This document shows, one piece after another, positions 54,535 through 63,661 of a DNA stretch of 64,000 bases. Made by a program: the position numbers and the translations under genes. The number at the start of each line of letters is the position of its first letter. The first letter of the stretch is position 1. Location of the stretch: assembly GCF_027531025.1 (NCBI RefSeq), contig NZ_JAPZQX010000002.1:124001-188000 (forward strand), read 5' to 3'. Origin of the DNA: Novosphingobium sp. (GTDB lineage: Bacteria; Pseudomonadota; Alphaproteobacteria; Sphingomonadales; Sphingomonadaceae). The notes under the pieces were generated by a model. That model worked only from the letters and a program-made list of their open reading frames with translations. It searched no databases and was not told the DNA's origin.

Positions 54535-56901
54535 ATGTCCGGAAGGGTGAGCAAGAACAGTCCATCCACTTCGAACCTGCCCCGCGAACTGCCGGTGATG
54601 GCAGTCCTTGGCCTCGCCGACCCCGGTGATGCGGATTGGGCCCGGCTGCGCGGCGTTCAGTATTCGAACCTGGCGACTGTCGCCAAGGCACGGGTGCTGG
54701 CTCAGGTCATTGCCGCGCTTGGCGTGGTTTGGCTTTATGCCGGGGTGATTCATCCGGCCGTGCTGGCTGCATGGGCTCTGGTGCTCGGTGCAAGTCTTTA
54801 CCACGGCATCCGGATCGACAGCACATTGGCCGATGCCGATCAGCGCCGGATGTCGCGCGACGAGGTGAAGCGGCAGTCGCTCGGGGCAATCCTCAATGCC
54901 CTGGCCTGGGTCGTGCCGATGATCGGCTTCGCGCCCTTCGGCGATGTGACCACCCATCTGGAGATGTGGGCGATCACCGCCATGCTGCTGACGGCCTCGG
55001 CCGTGGTCCTGCCGGCCGTCCCCCTCGCCAACCTGCTGTTTGCAGGGGTGGTGGGCGCAGCTTCGATCGTCAGCCTGCTTTGGTCGGGCATGTTCGAAAT
55101 GGCCTTTGTTACCCTGGCCTGGCTGGCGGTCATCGCGATCGGCTCGATCGAGAATGCCCGCTCGTTCCTGACCGCGCGGGTGGCCGAAGCGGCCATGGCG
55201 GAAAAGAACGAGGTCGTCTCGCTGCTGCTGCGCGAGTTCGAGGAAGGCGAGGCCGACTGGCTGTGGCAGATCGATACGACCCGCCGGGTCCGTTCGGTCA
55301 GCCCGCGCTTTGCCTTTGCCCTGGGCAAGACGGCGGAAGAAATCGACGGCAAGCCATTCGTCCAGCTGATTGCCGGTCCGGCCTGGGAAACCGGCCAGTT
55401 CCCGGCCAGCCTGCACGATCTGGCCGAACGGTTGAAGCGGCGCGAAAGCTTCTCCAACCTGATCGTGCGCGTTGTCATCAACGGCGAAAAGCGCTGGTGG
55501 GAGCTGTCCGGCACGCCCAAGTTCGATGACAAGGGCGCCTTCGACGGGTTCCGCGGGGTCGGTTCGGATGTCACGGCGCAGCGCGAAAGCTCCGAGAAGA
55601 TCGCCCACATGGCGCGCTTCGATACGCTGACCAGCCTGCCCAACCGCATGATGCTGACCGAGGCGCTGGGCGAGGCCCTGCGCTATGCGGCCCAGTGGCG
55701 CACCAGGTGCGCCTTCATGATGATCGACCTCGACCGGTTCAAGGCGGTCAACGATACGCTTGGCCACCTGGTCGGCGACCAGTTGCTGGCCCGCGTTTCC
55801 GAGCGTCTCAAGTCGATTGTGACAGACAATGAGCTGATCGGCCGCCTGGGCGGTGACGAATTCGCGATCGTGGTGCGTGATGCGTCCGATAAGCAGCGGA
55901 TGCAGCAAGTGGCCGAGCAGGTGATTCACCTGCTGTCGCAGCCCTACGAAGTGGACCACCATACCCTTTTCATCGGCGCCAGTATCGGTTCCGCAGTCGG
56001 CCCGCGTGATGGCAACACGGTCGAGACCCTGATGCGCAATGCCGACCTGGCGCTGTATCGCGCCAAGGAAGAGGGCGGCGGCCAGCACTGCAATTACGAG
56101 CCTTCACTCCACGCCAGCGCAGAAGAGCGCCGCAAGCTCGAGTTCTCGCTGCGCCGGGCGCTGGAGAACGACGAGTTCATCCTCAATTACCAGCCGGTGG
56201 TCGATGCCCGCGAGGAAACCATCGTCAGCTTCGAGGCGCTGCTGCGCTGGAAGAGCGAAGAGCATGGCATGGTCAGCCCTGCCAAGTTCATCCCGCTGGC
56301 CGAGGATACCCGGCTGATCGTGCCGATCGGCGAATGGGTGCTGCGCCAGGCTTGCCGCGAGGCCGTGAACTGGCCGGGCCAGGTCAAGGTGGCGGTCAAC
56401 GTTTCGGGCGAACAGCTGCTCGACCCGGGCTTCGTCCCCAGTGTGGTGACCGCGCTGTCGACCTCGGGCCTGCCGCCGCAGCGGCTGGAGATCGAGGTCA
56501 CCGAATCGATCTTCGTGCGTGATGCCAACCTGGCCCGCCGCGCGCTGGAACAGATCATGGCCCTGGGCTGCGGGATCGCGCTCGACGATTTCGGCACCGG
56601 CTATTCCTCGCTCGCCTATATCCGCAACCTGCGCTTCTCGACGATCAAGATCGACCGCAGCTTCGTGCAGGGCGCTTCGGCGGGCAGCCCGGAAAGCCTT
56701 GCGATCATTCGCGCCGTGGTGGCGATGGCGGAAAGCCTCGACATGTCGACCACGGCCGAGGGCGTGGAGACCGAGCGCGAGCTCGAGATCATCCGTGGCC
56801 TGGGGTGCCGCAAGATCCAGGGTTACTACTTCGGCCGACCGATGTCCTCCCTCGACGCGCGCGGGTTGTTCGCCCGATCGGACCTGCGTCAGGCTGTCTA
56901 A
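54535..56901 (+). CDS. Membrane PAS-GGDEF-EAL cyclic-di-GMP signalling protein
   Basis: A 788-residue inner-membrane protein. About six hydrophobic segments lie at 50-205 in a 200-residue sensor region. A PAS domain follows (about 238-350, ADWLWQIDTTRRVRSVSPRF .. SGTPKFDDKGAFDGFRGVGS). The GGDEF domain has GGDEF at 439-443, and the EAL domain EAL at 567-569 and LDDFGTGYSSLAYIRNLRFS. Both motifs are intact. I chose the ATG at 54535 over a TTG nine bases earlier. Together with the gene at 2938-4929 the window has two such proteins. Convergent with purQ. Confidence 0.92.
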   Translation: MSGRVSKNSPSTSNLPRELPVMAVLGLADPGDADWARLRGVQYSNLATVAKARVLAQVIAALGVVWLYAGVIHPAVLAAWALVLGASLYHGIRIDSTLADADQRRMSRDEVKRQSLGAILNALAWVVPMIGFAPFGDVTTHLEMWAITAMLLTASAVVLPAVPLANLLFAGVVGAASIVSLLWSGMFEMAFVTLAWLAVIAIGSIENARSFLTARVAEAAMAEKNEVVSLLLREFEEGEADWLWQIDTTRRVRSVSPRFAFALGKTAEEIDGKPFVQLIAGPAWETGQFPASLHDLAERLKRRESFSNLIVRVVINGEKRWWELSGTPKFDDKGAFDGFRGVGSDVTAQRESSEKIAHMARFDTLTSLPNRMMLTEALGEALRYAAQWRTRCAFMMIDLDRFKAVNDTLGHLVGDQLLARVSERLKSIVTDNELIGRLGGDEFAIVVRDASDKQRMQQVAEQVIHLLSQPYEVDHHTLFIGASIGSAVGPRDGNTVETLMRNADLALYRAKEEGGGQHCNYEPSLHASAEERRKLEFSLRRALENDEFILNYQPVVDAREETIVSFEALLRWKSEEHGMVSPAKFIPLAEDTRLIVPIGEWVLRQACREAVNWPGQVKVAVNVSGEQLLDPGFVPSVVTALSTSGLPPQRLEIEVTESIFVRDANLARRALEQIMALGCGIALDDFGTGYSSLAYIRNLRFSTIKIDRSFVQGASAGSPESLAIIRAVVAMAESLDMSTTAEGVETERELEIIRGLGCRKIQGYYFGRPMSSLDARGLFARSDLRQAV

Positions 56902-56916
56902 CGCAAGCCCGATAAA

Positions 56917-57594
56917 TCAGGCTGCGACCAGACCACGCACGGCGCTTTCGAACAGCGCGCGGCCATCGGTGCCGCCCTGGGCCGGTTCGATCACCCGTTC
57001 GGGGTGCGGCATCATGCCCAGGACGTTACCAGCGGCATTGAGCACCCCGGCGATATCGCGGGCCGAACCGTTCACCTGCTCGGCATAGCGGAACGCCACC
57101 CGGCCTTCGCCTTCGAGCCGATCGAGCGTTTCGGCATCGGCGAAATAGTTGCCATCGTGGTGCGCCACGGGGATCACGATTTCCTGCCTGGCGCTGTAAC
57201 CGGCGGTGAACAGGCTTTGCGCGTTTTCCACCTTCAGCTTCACTTCGCGGCAGACAAAGCGGATCCCGGCATTGCGCATCAGCGCACCGGGCAGCAGGCC
57301 CGCTTCGGTCAGCACCTGGAAGCCGTTGCAGACGCCCAGCACCGGCACGCCCCGGTTGGCGGCGGCGATCACCGCCTGCATGATCGGGCTGCGCGCGGCC
57401 ATGGCGCCAGAGCGCAGGTAATCGCCATAGGAGAAGCCGCCGGGCAGGGCGATGAAGTCCAGCCCATCGGGCAGGGCGGCATCGCCGTGCCACACCCGGT
57501 GCGGCGCGGTGCCGGAAACCTTTTCCAGCGCATCGGCCATGTCCCGGTCGCAGTTCGAGCCGGGAAAGGTGATCACGGCCGAACGAAAGCTCAC
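56917..57594 (-). CDS. purQ: Phosphoribosylformylglycinamidine synthase glutaminase subunit
   Basis: Provides ammonia for the PurLQS FGAM synthase. A 225-residue class I glutamine amidotransferase: [20 protein letters not shown] start, [19 protein letters not shown], the nucleophile Cys in GVCNGFQVL and the His/Glu dyad in [10 protein letters not shown]. The start overlaps the purS stop by 4 nt. purL is not in the window. Confidence 0.96.
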   Translation of the reverse strand: MSFRSAVITFPGSNCDRDMADALEKVSGTAPHRVWHGDAALPDGLDFIALPGGFSYGDYLRSGAMAARSPIMQAVIAAANRGVPVLGVCNGFQVLTEAGLLPGALMRNAGIRFVCREVKLKVENAQSLFTAGYSARQEIVIPVAHHDGNYFADAETLDRLEGEGRVAFRYAEQVNGSARDIAGVLNAAGNVLGMMPHPERVIEPAQGGTDGRALFESAVRGLVAA

Positions 57595-57827
57595 GGCTGC
57601 ACCCGTTCGATGCGGTAGTTTTCGATTACGGTGTTGGTCAGCAGCTTGCTGGCCATTTCCTCAAGCTGGGCATCGGTGACGCTGGCATCGACCTCCAGCT
57701 CGATCATCTTGCCGGCGCGCACGTCCTGCACGCCGTGGATGCCAAGGCCCTCGATCGCGTGGTGGATCGCCCGGCCCTGCGGGTCGAGCACGCCGTTCTT
57801 GAGGGAAACGAATACGCGGACCTTCAT
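57591..57827 (-). CDS. purS: Phosphoribosylformylglycinamidine synthase PurS subunit
   Basis: Small structural subunit of FGAM synthase that bridges PurQ and PurL. The ATG at 57827 gives 78 residues ([20 protein letters not shown] start), with [18 protein letters not shown] and the C-terminal [15 protein letters not shown]. An AAAGG lies upstream of the start; the frame to 57893 adds nonspecific residues. It overlaps purQ. Confidence 0.94.
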   Translation of the reverse strand: MKVRVFVSLKNGVLDPQGRAIHHAIEGLGIHGVQDVRAGKMIELEVDASVTDAQLEEMASKLLTNTVIENYRIERVQP

Positions 57828-57994
57828 CGCGGAGCCTTTCGGACAGGGGGATTCGCTCGCCGCGCCTATGGCGCTTCGGCGGGCGCCGGACAAGCCCGAT
57901 GCGCCCTGAATCCGTCATGAAACGTTCCGCTTTGCACAAATCCGTGGCGCAATTCGGGGGGCATCCGGCCGGGCTCGGTCATGCTGATCGCCAT

Positions 57995-59998
57995 TCACGA
58001 GCAATTGAACGTGATCTGGCCCGGACTATTGTTGCCGGTCTTGCGGCATTGCGGTGGCCAGCCATACTTTTCCCAGGCCCGAACCAGTCCAAGCCGTTCG
58101 GCAAAGGCCGGAAAGGCCGGGTGGCGGCGCAGGTTTGTATAGTGTGGTTCGTTGATCCACATCGACGCCACCATTGATGAGCTGCCCGAATAGGGATGCT
58201 CGATGAACTCCCCCATGAACAGCTCGGGAGGCCCAGCGCGCAGATAGAGGTCCATAAGATAGTTGTTCACCTTCGGATCAGGCTGGCCGAAGTGGTCCTG
58301 CAGGATCGCCAGAACCAGTTGGCGGGAGCGCTCATCCCGATCCGTGAATGTGGCGCCGATCTGACCCCAGGCCTCCCTGTCGTTGAATGGTGGACGGTAC
58401 CGATCAACGATTTCGTCGGGCAAGGCCATCCAGCATTCGCGCGCGGCCTGATCCTTGCCCTGGAGCTTCCGTATCATGCAGATTGTCGGCGTGGCCGGAA
58501 CAAAGCCCAGGTCCCGGCTGCGGATCGCCAACCGGTAAGCCTCGTCAAGCTTGCCCTGCGCCAGCTTGATCCGGGACAGATTGAAGATGCCGGTGGCATC
58601 GGTGGGGTCACGCCTCAGGCCGTCCTCGATCAGTCGCTCGGCCTTGTCGAGCTGGCCCAGCATCGCATAACTCCTGCCCCGGCGAATGATCAGGTAGGGC
58701 TGGTTCGGATCGGCCGCATAGGCGCGCTCCATGGCGTCGATCGATGCGGCAAAATCAAGGTCGTAATCGTGCAGGACCGCTTCGAGGAAGTGCCCCATGG
58801 CGATGCCCGGATCGATCGCCTTGGCCTTGTCAACCGCAGACCTCGCCTGATTGACCAGGGCCCTTGCTGCGACAGGCTCTTCGGTGATCGCCATTAGCAG
58901 CTTGGTCTGGCCCAGCCAGGCCCAGGCCAGGGCAAAGGTGGGATCCCGTTCGACGGCCTGTTCGAGCAGCCTGATGCTCGACCGCTTGTTGTCGCGCCCG
59001 AACCGTCGCGACAGGTCGCGACCTTGCAGGAACAGTTCATAGGCCTCCTGGTTGCCCGTCACGCTGGGCAACACGCGATCCTTGGCGGCGATGGCGACAC
59101 CCAGTTCCGATGCGATCGAGCGGGCGATGCTTTCCTGAAATTCGAAGATCCGCTCGATCGACCCTTCGAACGTCTGGGACCAGACGATGCGCCCGCCTTC
59201 GGCTTCAATCAGCTGGGCAGCCACGCGCAGCCGCGCATCCTGCTTTCTGAGCGAGCCGACCAGCAGGAACTGGCTGTTGAGATCGGCACCGATTCGGCGC
59301 GGATCGATATCCCTCGCCTGGTACCGGAATGACGAGGTCCGGCCGACTACCCGCAGTTCGGGAAACTTCATGATCGCGTCGAGAATTTCCTCGGTCAGGC
59401 CATCGGCGAGGTAGCCCTGGTCCCCGGTGGGACTGAGATCGGTGAAGGGCAGGACAGCGATCGAATTGCGATTGCTTGCATCATCGGTGCCTGCGCCGAT
59501 TGGTACAAGGCCTTGCATGGCCGGTCCGAGCCAGCCCGCTCCGGCAAGCGAATGGATCAGCGCGACCGTCGCCAGGATGAGCAGGGCGCCAATGGCCGCC
59601 ATCACCCGCCTTGAGAGCGGCTTGGGTGGTGCGGCGGTGCTGGTGGGTGGCTCGGCAGTGTCGCTGACGGCTTGATCGATCGCGCCGGTCTCGACGGGAG
59701 TGACCAGCAGGCGATAGCCGCGCTTGGGGATGGTTTCGATACAGCGGTTATGCCGCGCGTCCTCGCCCAGCGCCTTGCGGAGCAGCGAAATCGCCCGCGA
59801 CAGTCGCTCGTCGCCGCCAAAGGACACGCCCCAGACCTGGTCGATCAACGCTTCCCGCGGAACGACTTCGCCCGGCCGCGCCATCAGCGCGCGCAATACC
59901 TCGAGCACCATCGGCTCGACCGAAAAGCTTCCAGCATCTCCCTCGATCGTCTGGCGCGAGAAGTTTACCGTCGCCGTGCCGATCCGAACCTGGTCCAT
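57995..59998 (-). CDS. CadC-like wHTH transmembrane regulator with TolB-like and TPR regions
   Basis: A 667-residue membrane regulator. Residues 1-100 are an OmpR/PhoB-type winged helix (FSVEPMVLEVLRALMARPGE, ETIPKRGYRLL). A transmembrane helix lies at about 131-151 (RVMAAIGALLILATVALIHS). The periplasmic part has an NSIAVLPFTDLSPTGDQGYL region (TolB/FlgO-like N-terminus, seen in many adenylate-cyclase-linked TPR regulators) and then TPR-like repeats (LAWAWLGQTKLL, LIIRRGRSYAMLGQLDKAER, GIFNLSRIKLAQGKLDEAYR). No cyclase domain is present. The ATG at 59998 is chosen; 60070 is possible. Divergent from the kinase-like gene. Confidence 0.82.
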   Translation of the reverse strand: MDQVRIGTATVNFSRQTIEGDAGSFSVEPMVLEVLRALMARPGEVVPREALIDQVWGVSFGGDERLSRAISLLRKALGEDARHNRCIETIPKRGYRLLVTPVETGAIDQAVSDTAEPPTSTAAPPKPLSRRVMAAIGALLILATVALIHSLAGAGWLGPAMQGLVPIGAGTDDASNRNSIAVLPFTDLSPTGDQGYLADGLTEEILDAIMKFPELRVVGRTSSFRYQARDIDPRRIGADLNSQFLLVGSLRKQDARLRVAAQLIEAEGGRIVWSQTFEGSIERIFEFQESIARSIASELGVAIAAKDRVLPSVTGNQEAYELFLQGRDLSRRFGRDNKRSSIRLLEQAVERDPTFALAWAWLGQTKLLMAITEEPVAARALVNQARSAVDKAKAIDPGIAMGHFLEAVLHDYDLDFAASIDAMERAYAADPNQPYLIIRRGRSYAMLGQLDKAERLIEDGLRRDPTDATGIFNLSRIKLAQGKLDEAYRLAIRSRDLGFVPATPTICMIRKLQGKDQAARECWMALPDEIVDRYRPPFNDREAWGQIGATFTDRDERSRQLVLAILQDHFGQPDPKVNNYLMDLYLRAGPPELFMGEFIEHPYSGSSSMVASMWINEPHYTNLRRHPAFPAFAERLGLVRAWEKYGWPPQCRKTGNNSPGQITFNCS

Positions 59999-60182
59999 GC
60001 GCAGCAATTGCCCTGTCTTGAACGCGAGGATCCGCTGGGCAGACAATACAGCAAAAGCAGCGAATTCCACCCCCTAAGAAAAAACTAAGACATTCCTCAT
60101 TCCCGCCACAGGACTTTGTGGGGCGCTTCGTTTGATCACGCCTGCATTCCGGCGCCGACTGCCGGACTGCGGAGGACGGATC

Positions 60183-61388
60183 ATGATGTTCGACAACCCG
60201 ATCACCAATCATGCTGCAACCGGTCCTATCTGGGACCCGGCATATTCAGCGATGGACAAGCCAGCTGGCACCAGACCTGATAGGGACGCCAAGCCTGCCA
60301 TCCCGCTTTGCGCCGCCCACATAACGACTGCATGGCTGAACCAGGTGCTGGCGCCGCACCTGGCAGGATACGCGGTGATCGGCTGCCAGACGAAGCCGCA
60401 CGCCGTGCCGGGGCAGACTGCCGACATCGTAGAGCTCTGGCTGCACTATGATCGTGCGCAATGCCCGCTGCCGGTGCGGATGATCGCGAAGCTGGGTGCA
60501 ACCGATCAGACCACGCGCGACCTGGCGCGGACCTTCCGGCTCTATGAGCGCGAAACAGCGTTCTACGGTTCGGTCACCGGTGATGATTTGCCGATCGCAC
60601 GGTGCTTTCATGCCGACTTCGATCCGGCCAGCTATGATGCAGTGCTGCTGCTGGAACACCTTGCACCATCCTATTGCCCGTCGTTCAACATTTCGCCCGG
60701 GCAGGTCCGGCTGGCAGTCGGCGAAGCGGCGCGGCTGCACGCGCGCTTCTGGAACGATCCTTTCGTGCAGGAACATCCCGGCCTGATCCAGATGACCGAC
60801 CCCGAATACTGGCCCAACTCCGTCAAGGCCACCACGGCGGCAATTCCCAAGATCAAGGCCCTGCTCGGCGATGCCTGCCAGGAAAGCATTGCCGTCGCCG
60901 AGGCCTGGGCCGCCAATTTTGATGCAATCATGCGCTACCTGCGCTCACGTCCCTTCACGCTTCAGCATGCCGATTTTCATCCCAAGCAGCTGTTCTTCCC
61001 CGATGCGGACGGGCAGGGCCGGTTTGCGATCATCGACTTCCAGTTCTCGATCGCGGGGTCTGGCGCCTGGGATATCGCCCGCTTGCTGCACATGTCGCCA
61101 TCAACTGAATCAAGCCCTTCCTGCCAGGCAGACTTGTTTGCCCATTACCTTGCCGTGCTCGCGGATTGCGGCGTGCGCGATTATGGCTGGGATGACTTCG
61201 CTGCCGATTTCAAGCTGGGGCTGATGATGACCCAGCTGATCAACTTTGTCGCAGTCGACCAGACCGACATCTCGGTCCTCCAGCGCGAGTGCGACGATTT
61301 CGGTCTCGATTGGCGCGAGGTCTGGCTGCTGCGCGGCGAACGGATGATCCGCGAGCTGAACGTCCCGGGTTTCCTGCGGGCACTCTAG
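60183..61388 (+). CDS. Aminoglycoside/ecdysteroid-kinase-like phosphotransferase
   Basis: A 401-residue protein of the protein-kinase-like/APH superfamily (EcKinase or APH type). GGAGGA lies six bases before the ATG at 60183. The catalytic-loop motif is HADFHPKQLFF (His262, Asp264) and the metal-binding Asp285 lies in IIDFQF. The preceding RLYERETAFY and LLLEHLAP segments are of the same fold. Bacterial members are known from drug resistance and small-molecule metabolism; the substrate is unknown. It starts 184 nt from the divergent CadC-like regulator, which may control it. Confidence 0.82.
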   Translation: MMFDNPITNHAATGPIWDPAYSAMDKPAGTRPDRDAKPAIPLCAAHITTAWLNQVLAPHLAGYAVIGCQTKPHAVPGQTADIVELWLHYDRAQCPLPVRMIAKLGATDQTTRDLARTFRLYERETAFYGSVTGDDLPIARCFHADFDPASYDAVLLLEHLAPSYCPSFNISPGQVRLAVGEAARLHARFWNDPFVQEHPGLIQMTDPEYWPNSVKATTAAIPKIKALLGDACQESIAVAEAWAANFDAIMRYLRSRPFTLQHADFHPKQLFFPDADGQGRFAIIDFQFSIAGSGAWDIARLLHMSPSTESSPSCQADLFAHYLAVLADCGVRDYGWDDFAADFKLGLMMTQLINFVAVDQTDISVLQRECDDFGLDWREVWLLRGERMIRELNVPGFLRAL

Positions 61389-61414
61389 GTTAGCCCAACT
61401 GCTGGCGGCCCGGA

Positions 61415-62098
61415 TCAGTTCCGCGTGCCGCCAGTCTTTTTGTCATCCGCAAACATTAGCTTTGCCAGGCCATGGGCCGCGATTGCCCCGGCCAGCTGCG
61501 CAGCGATGAAGCCGGGCACGTCCGCCGGCGCGATCCCGGCAAAGCTGTCACTCAGGCTGCGGGCAAGCGTGATCGCCGGGTTGGCAAAGCTGGTGGAACT
61601 GGTGAACCAGTAGCCGGCGACGATGTAGAGCGCGACGCTTACGGGCACCGCATCTGGCTTGTGGCGCAGGGTGCCAAGGATCGTCAGGACCAGGCCGAAG
61701 GTCGCGACGAATTCGCCCAGCCATTGGCCCATGCCGGTCCGCGACTTGGTCGAGACTTGCAGGATCGACAGATCGAACATCGCGTGGGCCAGCCAGACGC
61801 CCAGCACACCCGCTGCGACCTGCGCCAGCACTACCAGTGCCGCGCCTCTCCAGCAGCACTCGCCGCGCAATCGCATGACCAGCGTCACCGCCGGGTTGAA
61901 CTGCGCGCCCGAAACCGGTCCCAGCATGGTAATCAACACATAGAGGATCGCGCCGGTCGCCAGGGTATTGCCAAGCAGGGCGACGGCCACGTTCCCGCCC
62001 GCCAGTCGCTCGGCCATGATCCCGGAGCCGACCACGGTGGCGAAGAGCAAGATGCTGCCAACCGCCTCGCCCAGCAACTTGCGGGTAAAGGCGCTCAT
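61415..62098 (-). CDS. Aquaglyceroporin (MIP family), probably arsenite channel
   Basis: A 227-residue channel with six hydrophobic segments and the two MIP half-helix motifs FNPAVT and ANPAIT. AqpS of Sinorhizobium, encoded with ArsC, exports arsenite; this gene overlaps the arsC stop by 4 nt, which suggests the same role. The GAQFNPAVTLVMRLRGE region fits an aquaglyceroporin rather than a strict water channel. No functional assignment beyond context is possible. Confidence 0.85.
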   Translation of the reverse strand: MSAFTRKLLGEAVGSILLFATVVGSGIMAERLAGGNVAVALLGNTLATGAILYVLITMLGPVSGAQFNPAVTLVMRLRGECCWRGAALVVLAQVAAGVLGVWLAHAMFDLSILQVSTKSRTGMGQWLGEFVATFGLVLTILGTLRHKPDAVPVSVALYIVAGYWFTSSTSFANPAITLARSLSDSFAGIAPADVPGFIAAQLAGAIAAHGLAKLMFADDKKTGGTRN

Positions 62099-62613
62099 GC
62101 TGCACCCTCCATCGTGCCGATCCGCGCGAGTTCTGCTTGCAGCGCCCTGGCGTCCAGCGCCGCGAAGTCGAGCACGAAGAAGGCTTCGACCCGGATGGTC
62201 AGCAAGCGCCAGGTTTCCGCAAAGGCAGCGTCGACCGTCGCCTCGTCGCCCTCGACATCGGCAGGATCGGGCAGCCCCCAGTGGGCGCGCAGCGGACTGC
62301 CAGGGAACACCGGGCAGGCCTCGCCCGCGGCATTGCCGCAGACGGTAATGGCAAGGTCGATCGGCGGCGCTTCCGGACCGGTGAACTCGTTCCAGCTTTT
62401 CGAACGGAAGCTCCCCGGATCGAACCCCTCGCGCGCCAGCAACCGCAGCGCGCCTGGGTGGGGCACACCCTTGGGCTTGCTGCCGGCGGAGTAGGCCGAG
62501 AGCAGGCCCGCGCCATGGCGGCGGAACAACGCCTCGCCCAGGATCGAACGGGCGGAATTGCCGGTGCAGAGCACCAGGACCGCAAACGGTCGGTCAATCG
62601 GCATCAAGGACAC
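62095..62613 (-). CDS. arsC: Arsenate reductase, low-molecular-weight phosphatase type
   Basis: A 172-residue LMW-PTP-type ArsC (thioredoxin- or glutaredoxin-linked). The P-loop is CTGNSARS with Cys16 as nucleophile and Arg22. WGLPDPADVEGD and NAAGEACPVFPG are family segments. A GTG at 62613 with AAGGGA seven bases upstream is taken as the start; an ATG at 62604 is an alternative. Co-oriented with the ArsO-like gene (4-nt gap) and overlapping the aquaglyceroporin. Confidence 0.88.
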   Translation of the reverse strand: MSLMPIDRPFAVLVLCTGNSARSILGEALFRRHGAGLLSAYSAGSKPKGVPHPGALRLLAREGFDPGSFRSKSWNEFTGPEAPPIDLAITVCGNAAGEACPVFPGSPLRAHWGLPDPADVEGDEATVDAAFAETWRLLTIRVEAFFVLDFAALDARALQAELARIGTMEGAA

Positions 62614-62617
62614 GGTT

Positions 62618-63661
62618 TCATCCCTTTCCCTTGCCCTGCAGCAAGCACTTGATCACATGTTCTGCATCGCCGCCCGTACCGCGCAGCGTGGCCGAAGCAA
62701 AGCCGGACTGGCCCGACAGGCCGACATAGCCGAGCCCGGGAACCGTGGTGGAGATCCCCTTGCGGTGCAGCGGTCGACCGTCCCCGCCCAGCGCGCCCAT
62801 TTCGGACAAGAGGCCCAGGTCAGCCTTGAACCCGGTGGCAAAGATTACCTGATCGATCCGTTCACGCTCGCCATCCGCCCATTGCACCCCGTCTGGTGTG
62901 AAAGCGGTAAACATGGCGCGGGTTGGCGGGTGGTTGGCGGCGAGAGCGGCGCGGTAACGGCCATCGTCAATCACCGGCACACCATGGTCGGAAAACAGGT
63001 TGGTGCGATTGAGCCGCAGCTTGTCGAACCACCAGTGCACATCCTTGCCCAGCACCTTTTGCGAGAGGAAGCGCACCTTGTCGCGCACGGCCAGGGTCAC
63101 AGCGGCATGATCGGCCAGTTCCACCGCGATCTGCACGGCTGAATTGCCGGCTCCAACCACGATCACGCGCTGGCCGCGAAAGGGATCAGGATTGCGATAG
63201 TCGGCCGAATGGAGAATCCTTCCTCCAAACTGCCCCTGGCCTTCGATCTGCGGAATGACCGGCGCGCCGAAGGCCCCCGTTGCCACAATCAGGTTTCGCG
63301 CCACCATGGGATCGCCCTGTTTAGCACGCAGGACAAAGGCCGCATCGCTGCGCTCAACAGCGGTGATGCGCGTGTTCAGACGGACCGGCAGGTCGAAGTG
63401 GGCCGCATAGTCATGCAGATAGCGCACCACCTCGTCGCGCCGGGGATAGGCCATCGGCGCGCCAGGCATCGGCAGGCCTGGCAGGGCGGAATAGCGGAAG
63501 GGCGAAAACAGCTCGAGACTGTCATAATAGCGCGGCCATGATCCGCCCACTTCGGCTGCCCCATCCAAGATCTGGAAGTCGGCACCGGCCTGCTGCAAGA
63601 AATAGCCCGCGGCGAGGCCAGCTTGACCTGCGCCGATCACGATAAAGTCGGTTCTGGTCAC
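62618..63661 (-). CDS. arsO: ArsO-like flavin-containing monooxygenase
   Basis: A 347-residue FAD/NAD(P)H monooxygenase. FAD-binding GAGQAGLA near the N-terminus, the FxGxxxHSxxY-type stretch (FGGRILHSADYRNP), a second Rossmann motif VVGAGNSAVQIA and the ATG-like VATGAFGAPV follow. The N-terminal AAEVGGSWPRYYDSLELFSP then FRYSALPGLPMPG are like those of ArsO proteins found in ars operons. The GTG start overlaps the dioxygenase stop (GTGA). The substrate is unproved; a role on organoarsenicals is inference from neighbours. Confidence 0.85.
   Translation of the reverse strand: MTRTDFIVIGAGQAGLAAGYFLQQAGADFQILDGAAEVGGSWPRYYDSLELFSPFRYSALPGLPMPGAPMAYPRRDEVVRYLHDYAAHFDLPVRLNTRITAVERSDAAFVLRAKQGDPMVARNLIVATGAFGAPVIPQIEGQGQFGGRILHSADYRNPDPFRGQRVIVVGAGNSAVQIAVELADHAAVTLAVRDKVRFLSQKVLGKDVHWWFDKLRLNRTNLFSDHGVPVIDDGRYRAALAANHPPTRAMFTAFTPDGVQWADGERERIDQVIFATGFKADLGLLSEMGALGGDGRPLHRKGISTTVPGLGYVGLSGQSGFASATLRGTGGDAEHVIKCLLQGKGKG

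Noticed and set aside
53191..56088. Long antisense ORF on the minus strand opposite glmS and the PAS-GGDEF-EAL gene
   Set aside because: It is a GC-driven shadow frame. The plus-strand proteins show clear family motifs, while the antisense one is Gln/His/Arg-rich with no recognisable domain.
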